The translations under genes were made by a program, and so were the position numbers. A model generated the notes under the pieces. That model was not told the origin of the DNA. It was given only the letters and a program-made list of their open reading frames with translations, and searched no databases. Below, one piece after another: positions 47,873-56,652 of a DNA stretch of 64,000 nucleotides. Source of the DNA: Betaproteobacteria bacterium (GTDB lineage: Bacteria; Pseudomonadota; Gammaproteobacteria; Burkholderiales; Rhodocyclaceae); assembly GCA_016720065.1 (NCBI GenBank), contig JADJXY010000002.1, positions 1,129,001-1,193,000 on the forward strand. The letters are read 5' to 3'. The stretch's first letter is position 1; every line of letters begins with the position of its first letter.

Positions 47873-49348
47873 TCAATCCCGCGACGGCGGATAGGGATAG
47901 AGCCGGTTGAGGGCTTCGCTGTGGCCGCTGACCTGCATGATGCGCACGTGCTCGCGGCGGAATTCCCGGGCGTGATGCAAGCCGCAGGAGTGGGCGATCA
48001 TGTCGATTTCTCGATTCATGTTGCGGCAGTAGGCTGCCACGCGCTCCGCCTTGTCTTCCACCACCAGGCCGCGCTGCAGCTTGGGGTCGTGGGTCGTCAC
48101 CCCGGTGGGGCAGGTGTTCTGGTGGCAGCGCAGGGCCTGGATGCAGCCCAGGGAGAACATGAAGCCGCGGGCCGTATTGACGAAGTCGGCGCCACAGGCC
48201 AGCGCCCAGGCCGCCTTGGCCGGGGTGACCAGCTTGCCCGAGGCGATGACCCGCATGCGCCCCCGCAGTCCCGTTTCGATGAGGCTGTCCACCACCCGGG
48301 GCAAGGCCTCCAGGATGGACAGCGCCATGTGGTCCGCCAGGGCCTGGGGCGCCGCGCCGGAACCGCCCTCGCCGCCGTCCACCGTGAGAAAGTCCGGCGC
48401 CGCCTGCAAGCCGCGCCGATGCACGGCCTCTGCCAGTTCGTGCATGAAATTCCAGCCCCCGATGGCGGTCTTGATGCCGACCGGCTTGCCGGTGATTTCC
48501 CGCACCCATTCGACCATGTCGAGCAACTGGTCCATGTTGCCGGTTTCCGGGTGGCGGTTGGGGGAGAGGGAATCGCGCCCCATGGGGATGCCCCGGATGC
48601 GCGCGATTTCCTCGGTGACCTTGGCCGCCGGCAGAACGCCGCCCTTGCCCGGCTTGGCCCCCTGGGAAAGCTTGATCTCGAAGGCGCCGACGGCGTCCAG
48701 GGCCGCAATTTCCCGCAGCTTCGCCGCATCGAGGTGCCCGTTGGCGTCGCGCACGCCGTACTTGGCCGTGCCGATCTGGAAAATGATGTCGCAACCGCCT
48801 TCCAGGTGGTAGGGCGACAAGCCACCCTCGCCGGTGTCGACCCAGCAGCCGGCCAAGGCAGCACCGCGGGAGAGCGCCTGCACGGCGGGGCGCGAGATGG
48901 CCCCGAAACTCATGCCGCTCACATTGACCACCGAGCGGCCCACCATGGGCTTATGCACATGGCCGTCGCCTATGGCCAGCGGCGGGGTAGGCAGATGGTC
49001 TGCCTCCAGAACCGGAAAGGGCGCATTCACGAAGAGCAGCGCCCCCGGGGCATGGATGTCGTAGGTGGAGCCGAAGCCGACAATGCCGCCCTCGTCCTTC
49101 GCCATGCGATAGACCCAGGCCCGGGTGGCCCGGTTGAAGGGCATTTCCTCTCTGTCACCGAGGAAGAAATACTGGCGGAAGTACTCGCCCAGGTGCTCGA
49201 AGAAAAAGCGCAAGTGGCCGATGATGGGGTAATTGCGCAGAACCGAGTGGCGCTTCTGGGTGATGTCCCGCACGTACCAATAGGTCAATAGCAGCGCCAG
49301 CACCAGGGCGACGAAGACGCCCAGCCCGACGTGGAATACGCTCATCAT
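47873..49348 (-). CDS. FMN-binding glutamate synthase family protein
   Basis: A 491-residue protein with one N-terminal membrane segment (VFVALVLALLLTYWYV) followed by the FMN-binding glutamate synthase (GltB central) domain. Visible motifs are VNVSGMSFGAIS, GEGGLSPYHLEGG, IGTAKYGVRD, EIKLSQGAKPGKGG, LTVDGGEGGSGAAP and the Fe-S cysteine cluster CIQALRCHQNTCPTG. It lacks the amidotransferase domain, so it is not a full glutamate synthase; the physiological reaction of this stand-alone family is unclear. The ATG at 49348 has a GGGAGG ribosome-binding site eight bases upstream; a GTG three codons earlier is less likely. Confidence 0.9.
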   Translation of the reverse strand: MMSVFHVGLGVFVALVLALLLTYWYVRDITQKRHSVLRNYPIIGHLRFFFEHLGEYFRQYFFLGDREEMPFNRATRAWVYRMAKDEGGIVGFGSTYDIHAPGALLFVNAPFPVLEADHLPTPPLAIGDGHVHKPMVGRSVVNVSGMSFGAISRPAVQALSRGAALAGCWVDTGEGGLSPYHLEGGCDIIFQIGTAKYGVRDANGHLDAAKLREIAALDAVGAFEIKLSQGAKPGKGGVLPAAKVTEEIARIRGIPMGRDSLSPNRHPETGNMDQLLDMVEWVREITGKPVGIKTAIGGWNFMHELAEAVHRRGLQAAPDFLTVDGGEGGSGAAPQALADHMALSILEALPRVVDSLIETGLRGRMRVIASGKLVTPAKAAWALACGADFVNTARGFMFSLGCIQALRCHQNTCPTGVTTHDPKLQRGLVVEDKAERVAAYCRNMNREIDMIAHSCGLHHAREFRREHVRIMQVSGHSEALNRLYPYPPSRD

Positions 49349-49573
49349 CCCGGTCACCTCCCTGGTGGTCTGCTTCGCCGCCGACCCGATGCAAACCGGA
49401 TCCTGCGCCCCCGACGTCCCTGCTCACCTTCGCGCTGGCTTGGGCAATCGTTGCCGCCTGCCATGCGAGCTACTTGGACTCAGCCCCATTCGGCGCGGCT
49501 GGCCCTGCCCGTGGCCAAGGAGCGCGCCGACCGCGGTAAAATGCGGCCTTCGCGATCGCCATTTGAGAATACC

Positions 49574-50437
49574 ATGTCCGTCGAGTTCCCCTACCCGCTG
49601 GCGCCCGAAATCGCCCGTAACGTGGACGAAGCCCTGGCCGAAGACATCGGAGCCGGCGACCTCACCGCCGAACTCGTCCCCTACGGGCGCCGCGTGCGGG
49701 CCACCGTGGTGGCCCGGGAGGCGGGGGTGCTCTGCGGTTCCGCCTGGTTCGAGCTGTGCATCCTCAAGCTGGACCCCCAGGCGGAAGTCTATTGGGGCGC
49801 CGAAGACGGCGACCGCATCGCCGCCGGCAAGATCCTGTGCGAAATCGTCGCCGACGCCCGGGCCCTGCTTTCCGCCGAGCGCAGCGCCCTCAATTTCCTG
49901 CAACTTCTGTCCGGTGTCGCCAGCAAGGCACGCAGCTACGCGGACGCCATCGCCGGAACCCGGGCCCAGGTGGTGGATACGCGCAAAACCCTGCCGGGCC
50001 TGCGCATCGCCCAGAAGTACGCGGTACGCTGCGGCGGCGGCGGCAACCACCGGCTGGCCCTCTGGGATGCCATTCTCATCAAGGAAAACCACATCCTCGC
50101 CGCCGGCGGCATCGCCGAAGCCCTCGAAGAAGCGCGGCTTGCCGCCGAACGGGCGGCAGAGCGCTGCAAATTCGTGCAGATCGAAGTGGAAAATCTGGAA
50201 GAACTCGAAACCGCCCTGGGCGCCGGTGCGACCATGATCCTCCTGGACAATTTCGACCTTGACGGCCTGCGCGAAGCCGCCCGGCGCAATGCCGGCCGCG
50301 CCATCCTGGAAGCCTCCGGCAACGTCACCCTGGAGACCATCCGCGCCGTGGCGGAAACGGGAGTGGACCGCATATCGGTAGGCGGCCTGACCAAGGATGT
50401 CCGGGCCCTCGATCTCTCCATGCGCTTCATCGCCTGA
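49574..50437 (+). CDS. nadC: Nicotinate-nucleotide pyrophosphorylase (carboxylating)
   Basis: A 287-residue quinolinate phosphoribosyltransferase of de novo NAD synthesis. Core motifs are LAEDIGAGDLTAEL near the start, VDTRKTLPGLRIAQKYAVR, CGGGGNHRLALWDAILIKENH and the barrel ends EVENLEELETAL and MILLDNFDLDGL. The start MSVEFPYPLAPEIARN at 49574 is preceded by a weak ribosome-binding site; the long upstream frame is not conserved. A TAAAAT -10-like box lies about 32 bases upstream, but I see no good -35. Confidence 0.95.
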   Translation: MSVEFPYPLAPEIARNVDEALAEDIGAGDLTAELVPYGRRVRATVVAREAGVLCGSAWFELCILKLDPQAEVYWGAEDGDRIAAGKILCEIVADARALLSAERSALNFLQLLSGVASKARSYADAIAGTRAQVVDTRKTLPGLRIAQKYAVRCGGGGNHRLALWDAILIKENHILAAGGIAEALEEARLAAERAAERCKFVQIEVENLEELETALGAGATMILLDNFDLDGLREAARRNAGRAILEASGNVTLETIRAVAETGVDRISVGGLTKDVRALDLSMRFIA

Positions 50438-50489
50438 ATCACTGCGCGGCCATGGTCCGAGGGGAGCGCCTGCGACGACACCGCCGGGG

Positions 50490-50519
50490 ATGACCCGCAC
50501 CGGGGCTAGCCTTTATAAT
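50490..50519 (+). promoter_or_regulatory. Candidate sigma-70 promoter of the 45-residue membrane peptide
   Basis: A perfect TATAAT (50514-50519) preceded by ATGACC (50490-50495) with an 18-base spacer, about 50 bases before the start. Confidence 0.55.
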
Positions 50520-50570
50520 CACGCAAAATGCAGAGCGGAAGCGCGTCTTCCGCCCAACAGGGGAATCTCG

Positions 50571-50708
50571 ATGCTTTTCGCGCTGTTCTACATCTTAGCC
50601 ATCACCGTTCTGGTCCTTCATTTCACCGGCTTTCTCGCCCGGCGCAACCTGGAATGGCTGGTTCTGGTCCTCGCCGTCGCCGTGTTTCCCGCAGTCATCT
50701 ATCTTTGA
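50571..50708 (+). CDS. Small membrane protein, 45 residues
   Basis: A short gene with its own promoter-like box, an AGGGGAA ribosome-binding site and a terminator. The peptide has two hydrophobic segments, MLFALFYILAITVLVLHF and WLVLVLAVAVFPAVIYL, separated by a charged turn (ARRNLE). That predicts a two-helix hairpin in the inner membrane. No family is recognised. The tidy transcription signals support it as a real gene. Confidence 0.7.
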   Translation: MLFALFYILAITVLVLHFTGFLARRNLEWLVLVLAVAVFPAVIYL

Positions 50709-50726
50709 ATCCCGCCGACCTCGACG

Positions 50727-50754
50727 AAAAAGGCAGCCCGAAGGCTGCCATTTT
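50727..50754. terminator. Bidirectional terminator between the small membrane gene and thrC
   Basis: A 7-bp stem GGCAGCC/GGCTGCC with a 4-base loop (CGAA on the plus strand, TTCG on the minus). Five Ts follow on the minus strand and ATTTT on the plus. It serves the convergent ends of the 45-residue gene and thrC. Confidence 0.9.
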
Positions 50755-50775
50755 CTTGCCCCGAAAGCAGGCGGC

Positions 50776-52203
50776 TCAGACTCTTTCGGCGATGTAGCGC
50801 TTTACGGTCTCGACATCGGGGGCCATCACCACCACCCGCTGGGGCAGATTTTCTATACCGGCCAGATCCGCCGGGCGAACCGGCTCCCGGCCCAGGGCTT
50901 CGCGGATGGTTTCCTCGAACTTGGCCGGTTGGGCGGTTTCCAGCACCACCATGGGGACTCCGGGCAGGCGGTGCTCCAGGGCCACCTTGAGGCCATCGGC
51001 GGTATGGGTGTCGAGCATGACCCCATAGGTCTCCTGAGTGAAACGGATGGTCCGGAGGCGGTCGGCGTGGGTGCTGCGGCCGGAAACGAAGGCGAACTGC
51101 GGCATCCTGGCCCAGTGGGCCGTCCCTGAGAGATCGAAGGCCTCGCCCTTATCCACCTTGGCCCACAACTCGCGCACCACGGCCGGGTCGCGGCCCACCA
51201 GGTCGAAGACGAAGCGCTCGAAATTGGAAGCCTTGGAAATATCCATGGAAGGGCTGGAGGTGATGCTGGTCTCGGCGGAATTGCGCGGGCGATAGACCCC
51301 GGTGCGGAAGAATTCGTCCAACACGTCGTTTTCGTTGGTGGCCAGCACCAGACGGGCGATGGGCAGGCCCATGCAGCGGGCGATGTGGCCGGCGCAAATA
51401 TTGCCGAAATTGCCCGAGGGCACGGCGAAGGCGACCTGCTGGTCATTGGACTCGGTCGCCAGGAAGTAGCCCTGGAAGTAATAGACGATCTGCGCCGCCA
51501 CCCGGGCCCAGTTGATGGAATTGACCGCACCGATCTTGTACCGGGCCTTGAAGGCGGCATCGTTGGAGACGGCCTTCACGATGTCCTGGGCGTCGTCGAA
51601 CATGCCGGTGACGGCGATGTTGAAGATGTTCGCGTCTTGCAGCGAGTACATCTGGGCCCGCTGGAAGGCGCTCATCTTGCCCTCCGGCGAGAGCATGAAG
51701 ACCTTGACGTTGTGCTTGCCGCGCATGGCGTACTCGGCCGCCGATCCGGTATCGCCGGAGGTGGCGCCGAGGATGTTGATCGCTTCGCCCCGCTGGTCGA
51801 GCACGTACTCGAACAGATTTCCCAGGAGCTGCATGGCCATGTCCTTGAAGGCCAGGGTGGGACCGTTGGACAATTCCTGGGTGTAGAGCCCCTCGGCCAG
51901 ACGGGTCAGGGGCGTGATCTGCCCCGCATTGCCGCCATTGCGGGTGTGGCAATAGACTGCGGCGGTGTAGGTCTTGGCGACGATGGCCTGCAGGTCGGCG
52001 GCGGGAATGTCGTCGATGAAGCGGCTCAGGATCTCGAAGGCCAGGTCGGCGTAGGAAAGCTTTCTCCAGGCATCCAGTTCGGCCCGACTCACCTGGGGAA
52101 CCGTCTCCGGCAGGTAAAGGCCGCCGTCCGGCGCGAGACCGCCGAGGAGGATGTCGCAAAAAGCCTGGGGCGCGGCCTGGCCGCGGGTCGAGATATAGCG
52201 CAT
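50776..52203 (-). CDS. thrC: Threonine synthase
   Basis: A 475-residue PLP enzyme converting O-phosphohomoserine to threonine. The start MRYISTRGQAAPQAFCDILL at 52203 is the conserved N-terminus; the frame runs much further upstream as a shadow of the next gene. The PLP lysine lies in GPTLAFKDMAMQL, the phosphate-binding loop in GATSGDTGSAAEYA, and the cofactor region in VPSGNFGNICAG. The length fits the longer bacterial class. It lies 35 bases after a membrane-protein gene on the same strand; no other threonine genes are adjacent. Confidence 0.96.
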   Translation of the reverse strand: MRYISTRGQAAPQAFCDILLGGLAPDGGLYLPETVPQVSRAELDAWRKLSYADLAFEILSRFIDDIPAADLQAIVAKTYTAAVYCHTRNGGNAGQITPLTRLAEGLYTQELSNGPTLAFKDMAMQLLGNLFEYVLDQRGEAINILGATSGDTGSAAEYAMRGKHNVKVFMLSPEGKMSAFQRAQMYSLQDANIFNIAVTGMFDDAQDIVKAVSNDAAFKARYKIGAVNSINWARVAAQIVYYFQGYFLATESNDQQVAFAVPSGNFGNICAGHIARCMGLPIARLVLATNENDVLDEFFRTGVYRPRNSAETSITSSPSMDISKASNFERFVFDLVGRDPAVVRELWAKVDKGEAFDLSGTAHWARMPQFAFVSGRSTHADRLRTIRFTQETYGVMLDTHTADGLKVALEHRLPGVPMVVLETAQPAKFEETIREALGREPVRPADLAGIENLPQRVVVMAPDVETVKRYIAERV

Positions 52204-52238
52204 GGGGAAGAACCGGAAAAAGGCGTGAGGGGCGGATT

Positions 52239-53387
52239 TTACCGCGCCGCAGCCGGCCCGGGCAGCACTGCGGCCAGGAGAAAAAGCCCCAGGCCGGTCG
52301 CAGCCAGGCTGGCGCCGGCCTGGACCCAACCTGCGGCCAGCGCCATGCCCGCCCCAAGAAAGGCCAGGGCCCGCAGGCGGCCGAAGCGTGCCAGGGCCCG
52401 CGCCAGGGCGGCCCGCGCCGGGCTGGCCGGGCCGGGATGGCGCCAGACGGGCAGAAGCTGTGACAGGGCCCCGGTGACCAGGGGCAGCAGGAAACCCGCC
52501 CCCCAGGCGGCAATGGCGGGACGCCCGGCGATCACGCCCATGCCGTGGGCCGTCCCCAGGGCCAGCCCCCCCAGGAGCCCGAGTACGGCGACCACGAGGG
52601 AAGATGCCGCCCCCCCGCCCGCCAGGGCAGGCAGCCCGAAGCGCGCCAGCCAGTGACCGAGCAGGCCGAGGACGACGGCGAAGAGCACGGCTGCCCCCAC
52701 GGCAGCGAGGGGCCAGGCCAGCGCCGCGCCTGCAGCCACCGCCAGCACGGCACCCAGGACCGGCCACAGCCGGCGGCGCAGCCAGGTCGCGGCCGCGGGG
52801 TCAGGACGGCCCAGGGCTGTCGGCAGCAGGACCGGCAGGGTGCCCAGGGCGGCAAGTCCCACCAGACCGAGGACATTGAGGTGCACATGCCAGAGCCGCA
52901 ACTCGGCCGTCGCCAGGCCGCTGACGATGAAGGGTACGGCGGCCAGCGCCGCGCTCCCGCAACCCAGGGCGGCGGCATACCAGCGCCAGCCCGGATGCGG
53001 CGCGCCCAGACAGCGCCGCGCCCGCTCAATCGCCCAGAACAGCAGGCCCAGGGCGAGGGCCACATCGACCAGGACAGCCGGATGGAGCACCCAGCGCGGC
53101 AAGAGGCCTTCGAGAGCTGCGACGACGCCCAGGCCGGAGACCTGCGCCAGGGCAGGAAGCGCGGCGACCCTCCGGGACGGCTCGCCGGAGCGGGTCAGGA
53201 CGGGGACAAAGTGGGCGATGGCCGCGAGGATCAGCGGAAACACCCCCACGGCAAACGCCAGGTGCGCCAGGGCCACCGGGCTGCCCCGCCCGGCCAGGCT
53301 CAGCAACAGGCTGGCGGCCAGGGCGGCACAGGTCACGCTCGCGATGGCGATCAAGCCGGAATCCTTGCCTGACCGGCGGGAACCCAT
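52239..53387 (-). CDS. Polytopic membrane protein of unknown function (NnrS-like topology)
   Basis: A 382-residue protein with roughly ten to twelve hydrophobic segments. Conserved-looking His residues sit in AHLAFAVGVFPL, AAIAHFVPVLTR, ELRLWHVHLNVLGLVGL and GTAHGMGVIAG. The buried His and Arg pattern is reminiscent of NnrS-like or haem-copper-related membrane proteins, but I cannot assign the family with confidence. It is followed 35 bases later by thrC and preceded by a DUF2249 gene 152 bases away. DUF2249 and NnrS-type proteins often occur in nitric-oxide or denitrification regions, which is a weak contextual hint. Confidence 0.75.
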   Translation of the reverse strand: MGSRRSGKDSGLIAIASVTCAALAASLLLSLAGRGSPVALAHLAFAVGVFPLILAAIAHFVPVLTRSGEPSRRVAALPALAQVSGLGVVAALEGLLPRWVLHPAVLVDVALALGLLFWAIERARRCLGAPHPGWRWYAAALGCGSAALAAVPFIVSGLATAELRLWHVHLNVLGLVGLAALGTLPVLLPTALGRPDPAAATWLRRRLWPVLGAVLAVAAGAALAWPLAAVGAAVLFAVVLGLLGHWLARFGLPALAGGGAASSLVVAVLGLLGGLALGTAHGMGVIAGRPAIAAWGAGFLLPLVTGALSQLLPVWRHPGPASPARAALARALARFGRLRALAFLGAGMALAAGWVQAGASLAATGLGLFLLAAVLPGPAAAR

Positions 53388-53539
53388 GGAGCCTTCGGCA
53401 TCCCTTCCCTGAACGCCTTCTCCGGGCTCTTGTGGAGCCGATCGCCAGGCACCCGCCTAAGGCGTGCCGGTTCCGTTCTCCCCGCACGAGTGGCCTGCCG
53501 AAGCGCTCCCAAGATCGCGACTGAGGATTCGGGGATCAA

Positions 53540-53809
53540 TCAGGCTGCGACGGCGAAGTCGATGACGATGGCCCCCGGCTCCCGCTGCCGGTAGGTGACG
53601 TTGACCCGCTCCCCGTAGCGCTGCTGCAACTGAGCCAGCAACGGCAGGGGATCGTGGTCGTTGCAGAAACGCATGGTTTCTCCCGGCTGCAGGGCATCCA
53701 GGGCACCGAAGATGGCGGCGTGGCGGAAACGCTTGGCGATTCCCCGGGCGTCGAAGGGGTAAAGCGCCTCGGGAGTGGTGTGGTTGCAGACGTGGATAGC
53801 GTGTTGCAT
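53540..53809 (-). CDS. DUF2249 domain protein
   Basis: An 89-residue single-domain protein starting MQHAIHVCNHTTPEALYPF, with a GGAG ribosome-binding site that fixes the start at 53809. Typical features of the fold are FDARGIAKRFRHAAIFGALD, LQPGETMRFCNDHDPLPLL and a closing beta strand with REPGAIVIDF. DUF2249 proteins resemble TusA-like or hemerythrin-associated small domains and recur near nitric-oxide response genes. The specific function is unknown. Confidence 0.88.
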   Translation of the reverse strand: MQHAIHVCNHTTPEALYPFDARGIAKRFRHAAIFGALDALQPGETMRFCNDHDPLPLLAQLQQRYGERVNVTYRQREPGAIVIDFAVAA

Positions 53810-53966
53810 GGGAACTCCAAAAATCGCCCCGCCACCGGGGCCAGGAGGCGCATTGTGCCGCCCGGGTGGGGACGTTTCCTTGATCCGCGTCGCGATACCC
53901 CCTCGCCTACTGGGTCTTTTTCTCTCCAGCCAGGAATCCTGCCGTGCGGTAAATATCTTCCGAAGA

Positions 53967-55073
53967 TCAGGGGTGGTCCTGCCACACGACGATGCCGCGG
54001 CGATCGATCCACAGGCTGCGGCCGCCCTCGGTGACCGCGGCCAGACCGTTCCAGAACGGGCGGGCATACGCGTAGCGGGGGGTGATGGCCCACTTGCCCG
54101 CCCGGTCCACATAACCCCAGAGTTTGCCATCCTTGGCCGCCGCCAGCCCATCCCCGAAGGCCGAGACCCGGTCCCAGGCGACTTCCAGTACGGTCTTGCC
54201 CGATTTGTCGATGAAGCGGCGCGTCTCGCCTTCTCGCACCAGGGCCAGGCCGTCAGAGAAATCTTCGGCGCCGTCGAAGCGCGCCGGGATTACCGTGCGA
54301 CCGCTCCGGTCGATGAAGCCATACTTGCCCTCCACCCAGACCCGGGCCATGCCCTCGCGGAAGTCGCTGGCATTGGCAAAAATCGGCGCGACCACCACCG
54401 TGCCCGCAAGGTCCATGTAGCCCTGCTTGCGGGCGGACCAGATCCGGATCATGCCCTCCGCAGGCTGGCCGATGAAATCGACCCCTTCCGGCGTGATGTC
54501 GCGGCCCCGGGCGTCGAAGGCCCGCTGGCCCCGTTCCGTTTCCACCCGCCCCACGCCATCGCGCGCCGGCAGGGCCTTGAGGTGGCGGGCTTCGACCACC
54601 AGCCGGCCGCTCCGGTCGGCATAGCCATAGCGCAATTCGCCCCATTCGTTGGCGACACCCACCCGGGCGAGCCCCCCGGAAAAGGCGTCTGCCGCCTGGA
54701 AGCCGGGGGCGATGACCACGGTGCCACGGGCATCGACGTAGCCCCACAGCCGCTTGCCGGCCTCGTCCTTCAGGAGTGCGGGGGCCAGGCCCTCGGCGTA
54801 GGGTTCGGTGAGTTCCTCCTGGGGCGGGACGGCAAGACTGCCCTCATGGTTGTAATAGGCGGTGCGCGTCCCCTTGCGCACCCGGATCAGGGGGTCGCCG
54901 ACGGCGGGCGCCTCGCGGAATTCCGGGGGAACGATCACCTTGCCGGAGCGGTCGATGAGGCCCATGGCATCGCCCTGGCGGATTTGAAACAGAGCCGGTT
55001 CGCCGCCGGTGGCCAGGGCTGCAATAGCCCACGCCACCCCCGCGAAACCCATATGAAGTCGCCCTCGATGCAT
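53967..55073 (-). CDS. WG-repeat exported protein
   Basis: A 368-residue protein with an N-terminal signal-like segment (MGFAGVAWAIAALATGG) and about nine WG/KWG-type repeats covering the rest. Representative repeats contain AMGLIDRSGKVIVPPEF, LWGYVDARGTVVIAPGF, RYGYADRSGRLVVEA, KYGFIDRSGRTVIPARF and LWGYVDRAGKWAITPRY. WG repeats form an extended beta structure; a periplasmic or surface role is inferred. A GGGGGG-rich ribosome-binding site precedes the ATG at 55073. It diverges from the amidase gene with little space between. Confidence 0.88.
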   Translation of the reverse strand: MHRGRLHMGFAGVAWAIAALATGGEPALFQIRQGDAMGLIDRSGKVIVPPEFREAPAVGDPLIRVRKGTRTAYYNHEGSLAVPPQEELTEPYAEGLAPALLKDEAGKRLWGYVDARGTVVIAPGFQAADAFSGGLARVGVANEWGELRYGYADRSGRLVVEARHLKALPARDGVGRVETERGQRAFDARGRDITPEGVDFIGQPAEGMIRIWSARKQGYMDLAGTVVVAPIFANASDFREGMARVWVEGKYGFIDRSGRTVIPARFDGAEDFSDGLALVREGETRRFIDKSGKTVLEVAWDRVSAFGDGLAAAKDGKLWGYVDRAGKWAITPRYAYARPFWNGLAAVTEGGRSLWIDRRGIVVWQDHP

Positions 55074-55136
55074 GTTCCCCCCGCTCCCGCTTTTGGGTCA
55101 TCATACCGCCCTCCCCTGTCCCTGTCGTCCCGCCCC

Positions 55137-55919
55137 GTGTCAGCCTCCTTGCCTGCGCCATTGCCCGGCTTCCGCCTCCGCTCCGGCCGCATCCTTCCGG
55201 TCTTCCTCGCCGCCTTCGCCCTGGCCGGCTGCACCACCCTGCCCCCGGGCGGCCCGGGAAGCCGGATCGATGTCCCCTCCCCCAACGCCGATGCTCGCCG
55301 CCCCAACTTCGTCATCCTCCACCACACCGGCAGCGCCAATGTCGAGCGGGCCCTCGCCACCCTCACCGATCCCGAACGCAAGGTCAGCGCCCATTACCTC
55401 ATCGGCCGCGACGGGACCGTCTATCGCCTGGTCGATGAAGCCCGCAGGGCGTGGCATGCGGGAGCCTCCTCCTGGGGCGGGCAGACCGATCTCAACTCGG
55501 CCTCCATCGGCATCGAACTGGACAATGCCGGCGACGAGCCCTTCCCCGCCGTCCAGATCGAAGCGCTCAAGGTTCTGCTGGGCGAGGTGCTTCCCCGCCA
55601 CCGCATCCCCGCCGCCAACGTCCTGGGCCACGGCGACGTGGCGCCCGGACGCAAGGCGGATCCCAGCCGCCATTTCCCCTGGCGCGAACTGGCCCTGGCC
55701 GGCTACGGCCTGTGGTGTGAGCCGGAGTCGGAAAATTCCTCTCCGCCGGTCCTGGACGGCATTCTGGCCCTGCGTGCCCTGGGCTACGAGACAACAGACC
55801 CGCTCGCCGCGGTGACCGCTTTTCGCCGCCACCATCTGGGCGACGAAGGCGACGTCCTGGGTGAAGACGGCCTGCGCCGTGTCGACTGCCTGTTGCGCCA
55901 GCCCCGGGCGGAGCCCTGA
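55137..55919 (+). CDS. N-acetylmuramoyl-L-alanine amidase lipoprotein (AmpD-like fold)
   Basis: A 260-residue predicted lipoprotein. The lipobox LAGC lies about 30 residues after the chosen GTG start at 55137, and a usable hydrophobic h-region (ILPVFLAAFALAGC) precedes it. An in-frame ATG at 55053 would give an unusually long leader and overlap the divergent WG gene, so GTG is preferred. The amidase_2 domain has zinc ligands in FVILHHTGSAN, LDNAGDEPFP and LGHGDVAPGRKADPS, with the HYLIGRDGTVYRLV segment typical of AmpD/AmiD. A C-terminal helical peptidoglycan-binding-like region follows. It probably trims cell-wall peptides at the outer membrane. Confidence 0.88.
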   Translation: MSASLPAPLPGFRLRSGRILPVFLAAFALAGCTTLPPGGPGSRIDVPSPNADARRPNFVILHHTGSANVERALATLTDPERKVSAHYLIGRDGTVYRLVDEARRAWHAGASSWGGQTDLNSASIGIELDNAGDEPFPAVQIEALKVLLGEVLPRHRIPAANVLGHGDVAPGRKADPSRHFPWRELALAGYGLWCEPESENSSPPVLDGILALRALGYETTDPLAAVTAFRRHHLGDEGDVLGEDGLRRVDCLLRQPRAEP

Positions 55920-56060
55920 TGCGGAACGCCGCCTGTTGATCGATCGCGTTGCCCTGGGGGAATTCCCGCCCCTCGCTGGAGAGGGAGGGGCTACAGAAGC
56001 GCTCAGATTCTCCAGTAGCAGCGGGGACTACTGAACCGTGGGGTTCCGCCTTGAGGGCGT

Positions 56061-56545
56061 GTGACTTTCTCTTGCTTCGCCAAGAGAAAGTCACCAAAGA
56101 GAAGGCGACCCCAGGGTCGACGCCGGGCGTTGCCCGGTCCCGGGGCGCCCCGGGGCCCGGGGGGGGGGCCCCCCCCCCCCGGCGGCCCCCACAACCCGGC
56201 GAACCCGAGGCCCCCGGAAGCCCTGCGTTGCTCAGCGTCTTCCATGGGGGGAAGGGCGTCCGGGAACGGACTGATGTGCGCCTTCTCTGGCAACCTCAGT
56301 CCGGAGCGTGGGTGAAATGCGACTGACAACTGTTTCAGCCCGGTCGCTTCTGGGCCCTTGAGAGGAACCGAGCAACGCAGGGGGCTTGGGAGCCTTCGGC
56401 TCGCGTTGTCTGAGCCCCCGAGAGGGGGCGAGTTTAGCGAGCCGCCCAAGCCCCCGAGTAGCGCAGGGGACCCCGCAACGCGGGGCTCCGACCCAGGGGT
56501 GGCTTTTTCTTTGGCTACTTTCTTTTTGCCACCAAAAAGAAAGTA
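56061..56545. repeat. Composite inverted element with paired hairpins (no gene in 55920-56652)
   Basis: The left end is a perfect 14-bp stem, GTGACTTTCTCTTG (56061-56074) paired with its complement (56081-56094). The right end is a perfect 13-bp stem, TACTTTCTTTTTG (56516-56528) with 56533-56545. Beyond each hairpin toward the centre, the sequences continue to resemble each other in inverted orientation (CCAAAGA-x-AA-x-GC-x-ACCCC-x-GGGTCG) for about 70 bases. The element thus has terminal inverted hairpin arms around about 420 bases of GC-rich DNA. The short open frames inside translate to compositionally odd peptides and look spurious. It resembles elements dispersed in betaproteobacterial genomes, from memory only. 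I see no gene in the 733-base gap. Confidence 0.7.
56159..56180. repeat. G10C12 homopolymer palindrome
   Basis: Ten Gs followed directly by twelve Cs, inside the composite element. Each strand can fold back with no loop, and the G run can form quadruplexes. Such a tract is prone to slippage, so its exact length is uncertain. Confidence 0.9.
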
Positions 56546-56652
56546 CGCCCGCGCCTCCAGCGCGGAAACCATGGGTTCAGAAAAGCGGCTAGGCCGGGGA
56601 GCGCCGGATGGACGCAACCCGGGGGCTCAGGAACCCCTGCCTACCCTCGATT

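Noticed and set aside
56003..56617. 204-codon minus-strand frame and several plus-strand frames at 56.0-57.0 kb
   Set aside because: They run through inverted hairpins and the G/C tract. The peptides (for example FGDFLLAKQEKVT) are translations of the repeat element rather than of a conserved gene.
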